A stretch of DNA of 64,000 nt from Hydractinia symbiolongicarpus (Eukaryota > Cnidaria > Hydrozoa > Anthoathecata > Hydractiniidae): assembly GCF_029227915.1 (NCBI RefSeq), contig NC_079887.1, forward strand, positions 14,260,001 to 14,324,000, in the 5' to 3' direction. Of this stretch, positions 48,022-60,299 are shown in pieces. The number at the start of each line of letters is the position of its first letter. Position 1 is the first letter of the stretch. Position numbers and translations under genes: made by a program. Under the pieces are notes generated by a model. That model had not been told where the DNA came from, did not search any database, and worked only from the letters and a program-made list of their open reading frames with translations.

Positions 48022-50630
48022 TGCTGTATTAAATCTTCAATCACATTCTGTCTGAACTTTTTCAACCGTTTTTGAATTATCACAATTACTTTCATAAATA
48101 AAGTTGAGAAGGCTTAGTATGTCTTTATTGCATGTGTTATTCTGTTATTTCAAAGTATGTGTGTGAAGTACAGTTCTAAAAGCAGATTAAAATTGGACAT
48201 TGTGTGTAAGAACGATTACGTTAATACAACCGTGTACACAGTTAAAATAATTATCTTACCGCAATCCCAGCCATTTTGTGAATGCCAGTACGACAAACAA
48301 CACCAAAACATACACAGCATAGGCCAACATGCTATTTAGTCCTTACCTTCAACATTATTTATTTTTCTAGTAAAGTAACAGAATGTCAATATGATCTTAC
48401 CTTTAGGCTAGCAATCTGATCTAAACTTCAATAATTATTATTATGATATGGAGTTTCAGTTAATTTTCATCTTTAATTTTAAATGAATATTATATTCACA
48501 GGGTTCTCACTCATTTTGAACAAATTTTTTAGGATATTTTTGAGAGAATTTCAGGGGATTTGAATCACTGAAAATTAGAATCACAAGAATCAAGGTTGAC
48601 AAGGGAATTGAACAAGGTTGACAAATTGAATTAATTAGATTTCATTTCCACATTAGCTGATGCAGAATATAAATATTTTGGATTGATATTTATTATAAAT
48701 TTACAAGATTTTTTAGGAGATTTCACAAAAAAAGGAAATTTAAGGATTTTTTTAGAAACATTTAGGACGTGTGAGAACCATCAAATAACAGACTAAATTA
48801 AAAAAAAACAGATGATCGAACAAATCCATAAGACATAACATCACACTAAGAGGGCGTGGTTTACTGATCATAAGGAGAAGACAAATTAATCAATTGTTCT
48901 ACTGGCAACAAAGGTGTTTTTACAGTTGTTGATCAGAAAAATAAAATAGCAATAATTTATTAAACCTGAAATAACCAGTTGCATTCACAAACACTTATTT
49001 TTAAAAGGTTATTCTCGTCCAAATAAAAAAACAAATTCTTCATTTCGTTTTCTACTTTGAAACTTTTGTATTATTAATTTATGGTGTTTTAAAAAATAAG
49101 ATCGGGACCATAAAAAAGGTTGTCTCAGGCAGATAAATCGTAATAAAAAAAATTGATTTTCTATAAACACAAAAATCTGAATTACAAAAAATCACTACTT
49201 ATAAGGATACTTATCCCAAGGCTCTGTTTATATGGAAGCAAAGCCAGAACAATAGAAAAACAGGACAATAGGCAAAACAGGAGAAAAAATGGATATTAAA
49301 AATTTCTCCCGCATTCATATGTTAAAATTTTATTCATGGATGTCTTTCATCACACTGTATCAAATGATATAGCTTGTAAGCCTAGGCCATAGAAGTTGAT
49401 TTTCGTTCGTGTGTTTCTGTCTTGCCAATTGATATTTAAAACCACAAAATTTACTTTAAGAGATTGACATATATACTGAACTTGTTTACTTTTAAAATAG
49501 ATGAGAAAATATGCACAGATTTGAATGTAAAGTTAACAAAAATAGTGTGTGGATAGCAAAACAGAGATCAACTAATCAAACTTTGCACAATCAGTCTTAA
49601 ATGCATGGACCTCAAAGTTGATTGTCCTAGTTGCTATAAATTTAATACTAAAAATACAAAAAACAAATCAGTTCTAGTTGATAAGGCAAACCTTTCTATT
49701 AAATTTTTGTTTTTTTATATAATGTATTAAAAAATAACATTTTTAATGGCCATACATAACACAAGGTATCCATTTCAGGCACATGGGCGGGATGTAGCAT
49801 TTGAAGATTCATTTTATTTACATTCTTTGCCTTATTTACATTCTTTGATTTCACATTTCCTTTTTAGTAAAGCAATTTTTAGCTAAATTTCAACATTAGA
49901 ATGCAAAGGAAAAAATAGAAAGCGTTGGCATTTTCTGATAACTTTAACCCAGGTCCCAAATTGTGCCATAAGATACATCATGATTAAAAATGAATAAATA
50001 AATATACTAAAAACTGAAACAATAGGAACTTTCTCTTTAATATTATAATATAAAAATACGTTTTTTAAAGAAATAACAGAAGCTCAAAAATATATTTTTC
50101 TTACAAAACAGACAAAGTTATTGATCAGCTTTTGGGGTTTTTTGTAACGAATTAGAAATAGATGGAGTTTTATATCACGTAAAAAATACTAACAGTTCCA
50201 AAATTAAGGAAGGGTGAAGGAAAATAAAAACGCACAAAAAAAGGGTTTCAATAAACCATATGAGAGTTTTAGAGAAATAATGCTGTATAAGGGCTTTTTA
50301 AAAATTTGTTAAGGTGTAAGGAGGGATGTGTCATGTAACAACAAAGGGCTTTAATAAAGCTTTTATAAGGGTCAAGAGGGTGGGAATGGAATGAGGTCTT
50401 TCAATATATATTTTTCTATAACTTTAAATAATGAAGCATTTTTATTAAACACATTTTGAGACTTTTTTGATGAAAATATAGACATACAAAAAGCATATTA
50501 AATAATAAACAAAACGTATAACGTATAATAAAACAAAAGAACAAAGTTTTTCCAGAATATATTTTTAAACATTTTTTCTTTTTTAACAAAAAAGTTCTGC
50601 CATGAAACACAACAAACAATAACCAAAGTA
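48022..50630. other. intergenic region, BLTP2 5' side
   Basis: This region lies between the BLTP2 N-terminal exon and the stop of the MATH-domain TRAF-like gene. If BLTP2 has a separate first exon encoding its membrane helix, it should be here; none was convincing. Minus-strand donor-like sites at about 48353 and 48410 (AAG|GTAAG) are not preceded by a usable frame. Apart from the 48501-48779 MITE I see only AT-rich DNA. Confidence 0.45.
48501..48779. mobile_element. MITE-like element with GGTTCTCAC termini
   Basis: A 279-bp stretch starts GGGTTCTCAC and ends GTGAGAACC. The inner arms are also roughly complementary (TTTTTTAGGATATTTTTGAG against TTTTTTAGAAACATTTAGG-type segments). It has no coding capacity. 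The flanks do not show an obvious target duplication. It lies upstream of the first recognised BLTP2 exon. Confidence 0.65.
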
Positions 50631-53047
50631 TTAAACAATAGCAAAGTCAAAGAACAGCGAGTCATCACGTCTTGCAAACTGAGTGACATCGAAACAGTCC
50701 TCATGCTTGTATGCAATGTTCTGTTCCAGCACAGGCTTACAGGTATGAACAAAATTCATGTTGTCAGTTCTAACCGTTAAAACTGTTTCCCGTTGATTTG
50801 GTTTGCTAGGATCTGTATTGACATTTAAGCATATGGTTTTATTGAATGGCCAATTTAAGACATTATCGTAGATACCATGCCTTAGTCTAAAATAAAACTT
50901 TAGCATGTTCTTGTATATAACAACACGGAATTGACAATGATAACCAGGTGTACAAGTGTAAAAAGGCTTCGATTCAACTGAGTAATCTTTGCAATTACGT
51001 GTTGATTCTACCATAATGTCGTGAACTTTATCTATCTGAAAACAAATTGTGTTTTTTACATCCCCAGTTGCAGCATGATTGTGACTGATGACAGAGGGAA
51101 ACTGTGGCCTTCCTTTTAGTCTACATAACTCAGACTCAGAATCTTTCAATGAATCTTCTAGCGTTTGATATTTTACCATGGCCCGACTATAGTGGTTCAA
51201 AAAATTCCTAATAGTGGTTCGCAAATTTGATATGACTTTTCTTGTTTCTGCGGTTTGTGTTTCAGACTTCTCCAACAATTTTACAGTTTGTCGATACTTC
51301 TTATTAGTTTCACGCAGTTGCTTAATGTCATTGGACATATTAGTCATTTCCACCTTGATTAACTTATCAACGACAGGTGTAAGTTTCAGTAATTTTGTAT
51401 CACTTTCTGTGACAGAATTGGCAGTCAAAATTTGTGACTTATCTTTAGAACTATGACACACATTTTTTCCAGTTTCACTCTCATAATCTATCTGAGCATT
51501 TAGCTTTGAAATCTTGTTTTTTAATTGAATAATTTCCAAAGTTTTTTTCTCAACTGCTGTTTTTACTGACGCTAGCTCTTTTCGAAGGTCCGCAAGTACA
51601 ACTCCTTGTACGCTTTCGCTAACAACAATTTTCGATCTCAAAAGAGCTTCATTATTCAAAGTTACTTGTAATTTTTTTGCAATGATATTTACTTCTTCTT
51701 TATGCTGTTCTTCTTTATGTTGAAAAGATAACAAAGCTGCTTCTTTCTCTGTTAGCATGGACCTTAACGAATTGTGTTCTTCCTTCAACTTCCTGTTCTC
51801 TGCAATTATTGAAAGTAGATGTGAATACTTCTGTTGCATACGCGCAACATACAATTTCAAATTAGAGATTCTTCCTATTAAATCATTTCCATCGTTATCA
51901 GCTTCCATGCATTCCCCTGTTGATTGCTCATTTTTTACAGAATTTGAACTACAAAAATCAAATTCGTTTTTCACATATGTATCCATAGATTTAATATGTT
52001 CATCACATTGCAAAGTTAATAGTTCGATTTCTTTTAAAGATTGTAAATATCTTTCATTAATGAACATATTTTCTTTTTTCAATTCTTTTATTTGGTCACT
52101 ATGTTGAGTGTATAACTTACAAGCCAATTTCAAATGAACCTCATTGTTTCTTTTACAATGAATCTCAAGTTCAATAGCAGTACCCTGAAACAGGAAGAAA
52201 AAATCGTTTATTACCACTACAGTTTATAGCTTGGCTAAATTTTAACTTAAAATGTAAATAAAGAAAACAATATTTTGAAAGTACAGTGCTATTTATAAAA
52301 CACACCTGTGCATTACTACAATGCTCATAATATTTAATTTTTCCATATCACTGATGTGGCAAATTAAAAATATACTATCCTTAAAAAATAACAATTTTTT
52401 AAGCCCCTGTTAAAATAATCAAATAGAAGATACAAAAAGTAGTAGTTTGATTTGGCTTGTTATCATAAGGTTGCAGGTGCGAGTCTCCACTCGAAAATGC
52501 ACACTTTAAATACCATGTTGTTAGTCCAAATAGAGCCACCTACTGACTATGAAACAGCTCTCTGAATTTTTTTTTTTTACTTTTGTTTAATAAAAAAATA
52601 TGATATTTATCATTAATAAAATATGATATTCAAGAGAATAACAAAACATCCTACCATTATACTGCACCCTAGGTAGGAAAATGGACATTTTTCATATCCT
52701 TTTGTAATTCTCTTATCTTCTACATCACATCTTTCACCAAGCATGCTATCAACACTTGATAGATTTTCAACACTTCGCCAGTTATGATAAAGCTTTGATT
52801 CAGAATCTGAATGATGGTCAAAAGATCGACTTCGAGTCCTCCCAGCTGCTGCAACATTCCGAGTTAAGCGCCGTCCAAACCTGTCAGCGCTGCTCACTTT
52901 TTGTCTAAACTGTTCACTGCTACTTAATCTTGGAACCTCAACTTCATTCCTTGTCACTGCTGTGGCACTTTCCACCTGATTAGCGTTGTCATTTTTTTTT
53001 GTTAAGAAATATTCGTCAACAATCGATGATTTTAATTTCAGTCTCAT
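50631..53047 (-). CDS. TRAF-like protein: zinc finger, coiled coil, MATH domain
   Basis: Two coding exons, 53047-52655 and 52184-50631, are joined in phase 0 (ATG|GTAGGA, TTTCAG|GGT), giving 647-648 residues. Residues 1-115 are polar and Ser/Arg-rich (RTRSRSFDHHSDSES). A TRAF-type zinc finger follows at about 120-150, with spacing C-x6-C-x11-H-x7-H (KCPFSYLGC ... HCKRNNEVH), split by the intron. Residues 155-470 are coiled coil with many EL.SL heptads. The last ~150 residues form a MATH domain: SKPFYTCTPGYHCQFRV, YFRLRHGIYDNVLNWPF and a C-terminal FARRDDSLFFDFAIV. TRAFs use MATH to bind receptor tails and coiled coil to trimerise. No RING finger is present, so ubiquitin-ligase activity is unlikely. 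An acceptor-like TTTTAG ends 1 nt before the ATG. Confidence 0.9.
52441..52560 (+). repeat. truncated tRNA-derived SINE
   Basis: A B-box-like GGTTGCAGGTGCGAGTCTCC is followed by a body segment GCCACCTACTGACTAT and a T-run. The body segment is shared with the fuller SINE at 26445-26737. The A-box half is missing or degraded. It lies in the intron of the MATH-domain TRAF-like gene. Confidence 0.6.
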
Positions 53048-53745
53048 TCTAAAAGTGATAATAACAAATGTAACATAAATAGACTCCAACATTATGCTAA
53101 ACTAATTTACAACAATAAATTCTAACGTAAACCTTGACACACCTTTAACTTCCCAATAGACAATAAAATATTGCTAAGACAACACCAATAGCAGTAACAA
53201 AAAACATTTTTACCTAATGGCGCATGAAATACAGCTGAATGGATTATTTCAAAAGAAAAACCATTTATAATTGTGTGCCAAAAATACAGTAATTTTCAGG
53301 GTTTTTTTGCATGGCATGTATAACTTTACGAGTATTTGAAATTTCCCAGTTAGCTAAGCATTCTGGAATTCATAGTCTGCCCAAGCAAGCCAAATCTTAT
53401 TTATGCTAAAAACAAACTGCTTTGTGAAATAAAAATTCTTGGCAGCATAAGTGGTATAATATAAACACTCATATTTAGTGCTGTAAAACACAATGCAAAA
53501 CAAAAGATATCTTTATTAATATTAAATATACATCTAATTAACAACCTCAAAAATATCTATGTAAATATAAATATTATTATCGATACAATAACAAACACAA
53601 AATTTGAAATAAATAGAAACACCAAAGTTTAAAACTTTTAAACACAAGACACTTTGTCAGGCAGAAATGAAATATGACAACCCAGGGCCAAAATAACACA
53701 AGGTATTTACAGTTTTTTAGTTCTATAAATTTTCTATGGAAAAAG

Positions 53746-56700
53746 TTAGCTATGAAATTGTGTCAGGTCTGAAATTAAATTTGTGTTCTCTTTGTTTAAT
53801 TCAACGATAGTGGCTTCTTTGGAAATGATAGAGACAGTTTGTTTAAAATTCATCTCTTTTGCTTTTCTTAACTCCTCTTCTTTTTGACTTAGAAGGTATT
53901 GTGTCGCCATCAAACTTTGCTTTACACTTTCCAATTCTTTCCCATGAAAGTGCATGCTGTTGTGTAGTTGTACCCGTAGTTCAGAGTTCTGAATCTTTAG
54001 TTGATTATGCTCAAAAAAAATATTTTGCAACCATCCATTTGATTCTATTACAAGATTTCTTCCACTTGCCATAGCAGTATGGCCATTGTTATGAAAAATA
54101 CTTAAGCCGGCTTGTTTCAACCATGTCTCAGACTCATTCTCTAACCTAACACAGTCCATGGCATTTCTTTTTAGCTCTTTTTTCAAGTCTTGGATTTTAT
54201 CTTGCATTTCATTTTTCTCAGCAGCCAAAACACTATTTGATGCTATTGAATTCTGTAACTTGTTTTTGAAGAACTCAAGGTCTTTCTCCAAACTTTGAAT
54301 GCGCTGTTGCTTAAGACTTATCTGGCGCAATCTCAGCTCCAATTGTTCCTGCAAATCTTTTACTTCAGTTTGAATTTGTTCACTTGCTTCTAATTTCCTT
54401 TTCATTGCAGTCAAATCTCCTGATAACTTGCTGTTTGTTTCCTCTAAGGCTTGAAGTTGCTTATTTATCTTTTTATTTTCTGCAGCTTGTTCCAGTGCTA
54501 ACTGAAGATGAACCTCTTGATGCTGGTCGCAATGTGTTTGGATTTCCATGCTAGTGCCCTAAAATAAATTTACAAAAAAGTTTGTTAACAAGCAAATGTA
54601 GTAAACTCGTAGAAAAAAAAGTTCAATTAATAAAAACTAACGGAGGCATTTCCTTGCTCTATGTTCCAAAACAAAAAAATAAGTTTGGTATTTGTATACA
54701 CGAAATCATTAGACTGATGTTTTATTTTGCACAGAACATTTTCCTACGTTGATTACTTAGCTGTAAATTTCAAGAAAGGGTATACCATTTCCATGACAAG
54801 TAAATTCAATTTTCTTTCTGTTGGTGCACAATAACCTGAAACCATTCTCATTGAAGAGAATGTTTTGTACTGCTTAAAGCCTATTTTGAATTTTGTTAGA
54901 TGACAAACTAAAGCAATACACTACAATAAATGGACACAAGTAATAATTTCGATAACATATATAACACCTATATTTATGAATTTTGGTATAGAATCATTGC
55001 AAAAGCAGTTGTTCGAAAGCATCTCACTGGATTTACATGAGAAATTGTTAAAATTTTGTGATATTTTAATGGTAAAATAAACTGCACTGAAAAAAATCCC
55101 TTAATTACAAAAGTTACAATTTTATAACTTTTAAATGGAGCTAAACACAGTTTAGCTCATGTTAATTGCAGTTTCCAGTTGGGTTGCTAGCTGATTGGGT
55201 GAACTAAAATACAAAAACACTTCATCAAGCTTCAAAATTGGTGCATGATGTTTTGTTTACCCACATTGGGTATTGTCTCAATTAACCAGGCCAAAGTCTA
55301 GAAAAAGGTAAAACTGTTCTTGAGAAAAATCAATATCCGAAAGCTTTCTATGACCTGATAATTAAAAGTACGATATCTAAGATTATGGAAAATAATGATA
55401 ACGAGAATCCTGATGAAGAAAACGAGAAAGAAGAGTCTGAAGAGAAGATGATTTTCATCCAATATCGTGGGCGAGTTTCGGAGAAATTTGAAACTTCTAT
55501 GAGAAAGTTGAATATTCCGTGTAAAATTATTTTCACATTGAAAAAGTTGAAAAGTTCTCTGCCTCCATTGAAACCTGTAATTGAAAAATGTTTCAAAAGT
55601 TGTTTGGTATACAAAATAGAATGTCCACGATGCAACTCGTGCTATGTCGGACAGACAAGCCGACATTTAATCAAACGACTTAAGGAACATAAAAGAACTG
55701 GTCCGGTGGGAAAGCATTTCGACGATTGCAATAATCTTTTAACAATGGAAAATGTATCAATTTTATGTTCATCAACACGGAACGTTTATCATTTAATGAC
55801 TCTTGAGGCGTTAATGATCAATTACATCAAACCGGTTTTAAATACAAAAGACGAATATAGAAGCAGAGCATTGGTAATAAAAATTTAATTACCTTACTCT
55901 CTTCTAAACTCGTTTTGTTTTTAGATTTTCTTGTAAATTTGATTTGTTGTAGTGTGAGGTGTAGTTTATGTATGATATGTTGAATAATTTTATACTTGTT
56001 TTTAACTGTTTTTAACATTATTTATTTGCTTTCAGACCTGATGATGGATAATGTTTATCCGAAATATATTGTCAATAAAAAATAATAAACATACTCATTG
56101 TTAATCCTAATATTGGTATTTTATCGTGAAGCCACAATGTTTTTATCTTATTCGTTATTTTCTTTTTCTTTTATGTTCCACCTTATCACTACTGTATCTT
56201 GGTCACTTCATCAAGTGGGTCAGCCACTGGGCGTCCTGTCCAATTGCTTTTGCTACACGGTTCCTTGCATTGATTCGATTTGGCTCTATGAATCACCAAG
56301 GTTTTTTTCCAGTGGTGGAAGCAATTGGCCTTACCTCAAGCTCTAATGTTTTTTTTTGGTGTTCATGTTGGGCAGCATTTGAGAGTCTACTGTTTATGGT
56401 GTGTTATCGTGTGTGTACCCCAGCAAGGATACGGTGTGTTAAGCTCAGGTGTATGTTATAACATAGCGTAATAAACAATGAGACAGTTAAAGGAAAGGAA
56501 GGTACAACAGGTAGTTGTTACCTAGGTGAGTGAATACTTTTTCAGCCTTCATTTTGTGGTGTGTGCGTACTCATGAGATAAGGGCAATTTTACACGAATA
56601 GTTTTAAAAAAGAGAGAAATGAAACAATGAGAAGTTGTAAAAAAGAGAGATAAAGGAAAATACAGAAAAGAGAGATAAAGGAAAATACAGAAAATACACA

Positions 56701-57469
56701 AAGAGAGAGAAAAAACAATGAAGGACTGTTGTAAAAAAGAGAGAGAAAAGAAAACAACAAAGGACAGTTGTAAAAAATTGTGAGAAGGGTAGTTGTTGAA
56801 AACAATACGCTTTACGAGATTAGGATAGGTGTCACGGAGAGTGTTATCAATTGGGTACATGCGCAGGAGAGTTTTGTGTCATTTTGCTTGTCCAGCATCA
56901 CCTCTTTTCGCCAAATATCGCTTTATATTAACATCACAAAGTTGTTAAATGAAATACATTTGTCTTTCTAATATTGTGTTTTTTCTGGAAACATTAGCAA
57001 TTAATTAAAGTACACAAAAAATTAAAGTACACAAAAATTAAATTTTTCGTCAACATGCAGTCTTCGAAAGCCTAAACATCAGAAAATATATTGTTGTTGC
57101 ACGTTTCAGACTTATTCACACAGTGTTGTTGTATCTTATACAGAGAAGGGAACTATCACAAAATTCCCTTGTTAGTGTTTTAATTTAAAGTCTTGTTACA
57201 ATAAAGCACCATGCTTGGGAAGTCAAGCAAATTACATATTTAAAAAACATATTTAAAAAGTGACAGCTTTACTTAAGAACAAACACTTGCAACTAAGAAA
57301 GGAATTGTATAAAACTACTAATTTGTATTACCATAAATCGGCATCCAACTTCTTGAAACATACAGAATTCTTTGTGCAGCACATTTGAGGAGGTTGAACT
57401 GGATACTGGATCAACTGATATAAACTCATTGTCATCAAAAATACTTCCACTCTTTAACCTAATCTTCAT
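53746..57469 (-). CDS. TRAF-like protein lacking MATH: zinc finger plus coiled coil
   Basis: Two coding exons, 57469-57332 and 54558-53746, are joined in phase 0 (ATG|GTAATAC, TTTTAG|GGC), giving 316 residues. The start MKIRLKS resembles MRLKLKS of the neighbouring gene. The zinc finger has the same spacing (CMFQEVGC ... HCDQHQEVH, C-x6-C-x11-H-x7-H) and the intron interrupts it at the same place (FM|GTS versus IM|GTA). The rest (residues 60-316) is coiled coil rich in Gln/Glu/Lys and ends LISDLTQFHS with a TAA. No MATH domain follows in the 700 bp before the next gene, so it is a paralogue that lost, or never had, the receptor-binding domain. It could act as a regulator by co-assembly through the coiled coil (inference). 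A CAATAG acceptor-like site ends 3 nt before the ATG. Confidence 0.85.
55385..55888 (+). pseudogene. Penelope-like C-terminal segment with GIY-YIG endonuclease
   Basis: This is an open frame of 167 residues. An acidic linker (DEENEKEESEE) is followed by a basic region and then VYKIECPRCNSCYVGQTSRH and KRLKEHKRTGPVGKHFDDCN. That is the GIY-YIG catalytic segment (here VYK / CYVGQT) with the CxxC pair and a C-terminal EAL...NTKDEYRSRA, as in Penelope-like elements. The catalytic Arg region (SRHLIKRLKEH) is present. The frame is intact, but the reverse transcriptase is missing upstream, so I treat it as a fragment and not as a host gene. Confidence 0.85.
56038..56073 (+). ncRNA. hammerhead-ribozyme-like motif of the Penelope-like element
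   Basis: The sequence has CTGATGA, then an unpaired T, a perfect 6-bp stem GGATAA/TTATCC with a 3-nt loop, then GAAA, a short TA..TG helix and GTC. This order (CUGAUGA, stem II, GAAA, stem III, UH) is the hammerhead core, reported in Penelope-like elements. The extra T before stem II and the absence of a clear stem I with the sequence before CTGATGA make activity uncertain. Confidence 0.55.
56074..56604. other. unassigned intronic stretch
   Basis: This part of the TRAF-like gene intron is less A-rich than its surroundings and contains segments such as TGTGTACCCCAGCAAGGATACGG (23 nt in the sequence; key part CCCCAGCAAGGATACGG). It may be an uncharacterised repeat. No matching copy was seen elsewhere in the window and no protein domain was recognised. 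Confidence 0.35.
56605..56778. repeat. purine-rich minisatellite
   Basis: Imperfect tandem units built on AAAGAGAGATAAAGGAAAATAC and AAGGACAGTTGTAAAAAAGAG repeat several times. The strand asymmetry (almost all A/G on the plus strand) creates long, meaningless open frames on the minus strand. Confidence 0.75.
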
Positions 57470-58287
57470 ATTCTATTGACTTTTTACACTATATATATAC
57501 ATAAAATGTTTTTATATATACATGATCTTTTTATTTCTAAGCTAAAATACTTCGAAGGGAGAAAATTTAACGGGTTGTCAAAATTTTAAAATTAATGGAA
57601 ATAACTTTTGTAAGTGATATATATGTAAACTATTTAGCTTTGATAAATATACAAATTGAGATCTGAGCAATAGTATCCAAACAGTCCTCGAAATTGCTGT
57701 ATTTATTTTATCACCTCTTTTTGTCATGTCAGAAAAAAGTTATGTATGAGGTTCATAAAAATATAAAACAAAAGCCTGAACACTATAGTTCCTCGCATAA
57801 ACATCAACAATTAGCAATCTACCTATACATTATGTGCACATGTGACAATAATATAAAGTTCAACCTTGCTCAGAGATTTTACCTTCTCTTGTATACATGT
57901 ATTGATGGCATCTTCAAAAAACTCTTCAGATTGAGTTGCCTAGTCAGAAAAGGTACCTATTTTAATAAAATCTGCAGTTAGTTTGTTTTTTCTTAACATC
58001 TTTTTTATTTTATATCAGTGCATATGTGTAGCAAAATGCTTATTGTAAATAAACAATTAACAGCTTAAGAGATATAACAAAACAGGCAACCAATACTCGA
58101 CTGCAAAACACGGGGAAATAGTTTCCTACAATTAGGAAGCCACTAAAATAAAATTAAAACTTTTCTCCACAATGTTTACCAATAGAACAAAAAAATCATT
58201 TTAGCCTCTCTGCAATTCAGTAATTTTATTAGGGACTGAAAATGGGCAAGAAAAGATAATATCTTTCTTGTAAATTGCTAAATTGCT
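57470..58287. other. intergenic region upstream of the TRAF-like gene
   Basis: AT-rich DNA between the TRAF-like first exon and the copia remnant. The TRAF-like promoter should be here, including a run of TATATATATAC at about 57490-57500. I also expected a 5' LTR for the copia element but found no copy of the putative 3' LTR start (TGTTAGATTGCCGCC), so the element is 5'-truncated. Confidence 0.5.
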
Positions 58288-59278
58288 ATGGAAAAACGCC
58301 AACGACTATACTATCTGTACAAGAATAATGTGAGCCAAAAACGCATAGAAGATTTGAGAACATGGCACAGAATACTAGGACACTGTAATATTGATGATGT
58401 GATAAAATTAGGATCTGTAGTTCAAGGAATGCACATCAGTGAACAAGAAAAATTTGACTGTGAGGTATGTACACTAGCAAATCAGATCAACAATCAATCG
58501 TAATCGTCAGCCAGACATCCGTGCCACGACTCCTTTCGAACTTGTACACACCGACCTAGCTGGACCAATAGAACCAGCGTCACTGAATGGCTTCAGATAT
58601 GCTCTTGTTTTCAATGATGATTTCACAGGATGTATGTTAACTGATTTTTTAAAACAGAAATCTGATGCGTCCCATGCATTAGAAAATTTTTTAGCAGACA
58701 TAGCGCCCTACGGCAGAGTGAAAACCTTTAATTTTGATGAAGAAATTTTTCCATTTGGTGATGTAAAACGAATGCGATCGGATAGGGCTGGGGAATACAT
58801 ATCACAGGACTTTAAAACTATCCTGACAAAACACTGTATCAAACACGAAATCTCTGCTCCACATTCTCCTCATCAAAATGGCACTGCAGAGTGCAGCTGG
58901 CGCACCCTTTTTGAAATGAGAAGAGCGTTGTGACTTGAAGCTAGTTTACCTAAACATTTATGGACATATGCTGTTATGGCTGCTACACATATTCGAAATC
59001 GTTGTTTTGTAGACCACATCAGAGAAACACCATATGGTCTCATCACGGGACTAAAACCTGACATCTCAAGATTACATGTTTTTGGTACAATATGTTATGC
59101 ATACGTCCATAATCAAAAGAAACTGGACCCAAGAAGCTGTAAAGGAATTTTTGTTGAGCATGACAAAGAGAGTCCAGCCTATCTAGTTTACTATTCTGAC
59201 AGCAGGACTGTATCAAGACATAGACTTTCATGTCAAAGAGCCGAACACAGCCATCAGCAACAACTTATTTTCAACTGA
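58288..59278 (+). pseudogene. copia pre-integrase and integrase region, broken
   Basis: The first part contains WHRILGHCNIDDV and CEVCTLAN, the zinc-binding HHCC (GAG pre-integrase) segment. After a frame change near 58500 the integrase core follows: ELVHTDLAGPI (first catalytic Asp), RSDRAGEYIS (second Asp), then SAPHSPHQNGTAE with the catalytic Glu. A TGA interrupts at 58931, after which the same frame continues (KHLWTYAVMAATHIRNRC, then LHVFGTICYAYVH) to a stop at 59278. Confidence 0.88.
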
Positions 59279-59299
59279 AGCCAATACTAAACCGGCTAC

Positions 59300-60275
59300 A
59301 AAAAGTAGTTCAGAACAAAATGAGAACCCAGAGAGAAATCCAAAGGCTCCATACCCAACTAGGGAACGCAAAGCTCCACCACGATATGCTGATTATCACT
59401 GTTGTGATGTTGAAGACACCAATTATGATTGTTGTTATATGAATGTTCCAATCACATACAATGACGCAATTCAACAAGATGATGCAGATCAATGGATAAG
59501 TGCGATGGAAGAAGAAATCTCTTTGAAGCTCAACGATACATTCACAGAAACACTACTACCCAAAAATAAGCAAGCAGTGGGGGGAAAATGGGTGTACACC
59601 ATCAAAGGAAATTCAAGCAACCCAATTTACAAAGCGTGTTATGTAGCAAAAGGATTCAGTCAAAAAGAAGGAATTGATTACTCAGAAACCTTTTCACCAA
59701 CTGCTAGAATGGAGTGTATCCGTACTTTACTACAGGTAGCTGTTCAAGAAGATTGGAACATTCATCAAATGGACGTTAAAGGAGCATATTTACACGCTCC
59801 AATAGAATGTGAAGTTTATGTTCAACCAGCTCCTGGATATGAAACAGCCAATAATGTTTGGAAGTTAAATAAATCTCTTTATGGGTTCAAACAAAGTGGA
59901 CGCAATTGGCACCAATTGCTGCATGATTTTTTATGTGATATTGGTTTTGTCCAATCTCATGCCGATCCATGTGTGTTTGTTCGTAGACAATGTGGTGATA
60001 CCATTGTGTTACTTGTTTGGGTGGATGACATTATTATTACATCAAGTAAGGACGAACTGCTCAACACTGTCAAGATCCAGTTGAAGAATCAATTTAATAT
60101 GAAAGATCTTGGAACACTCTCATCGTTTCTTGGAATTGATTTTGAGAGGGGGATTGACTACGTCACCATGTCCCAGTCCCCCGTTACCTTAAAGATGTCC
60201 TTATCCGATTCAGTCTCAATGATTGTAAACCGAGGAATACCCCATGCGAACAAAACCCTGCTGCATGCATATTAG
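59300..60275 (+). pseudogene. copia reverse transcriptase region, broken at 3' end
   Basis: The open part (from about 59320 in frame, Met at 59439) encodes the RVT_2 domain: WISAMEEEISLKLNDTF, KACYVAKGFSQKEGIDYSET, HQMDVKGAYLHAP (first Asp), SLYGFKQSGRNW and LLVWVDDIIITSS with the catalytic DD. Similarity leaves this frame at about 60180, so the stop at 60275 is an artefact of a frameshift. Confidence 0.9.
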
Positions 60276-60299
60276 ATGAGACCAGTGATACTGAGAAGA

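Larger units (their letters stand above)
55300..56073 (+). mobile_element. 5'-truncated Penelope-like element, 3' end with hammerhead-like motif
   Basis: The fragment begins inside the reverse-transcriptase tail (frame containing EKNQYPKAFYDL just upstream of the Met at 55385). It runs through the GIY-YIG domain and ends near a hammerhead-like sequence and an AATAAA-rich tail. It is inserted in the intron of the MATH-less TRAF-like gene, on the opposite strand. This is the usual shape of a 5'-truncated retrotransposition product. Confidence 0.82.

Noticed and set aside
51757-52107. 116-residue plus-strand frame
   Set aside because: It is the antisense shadow of the TRAF-like coiled coil; codon bias of the sense strand keeps it open.
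55298-55666. Minus-strand frames opposite the GIY-YIG domain
   Set aside because: They overlap the recognised GIY-YIG frame on the plus strand and show no family features.
56549-56860. Minus-strand Phe/Leu/Ser-rich frames
   Set aside because: They are translation of the purine-rich minisatellite and have no domain.
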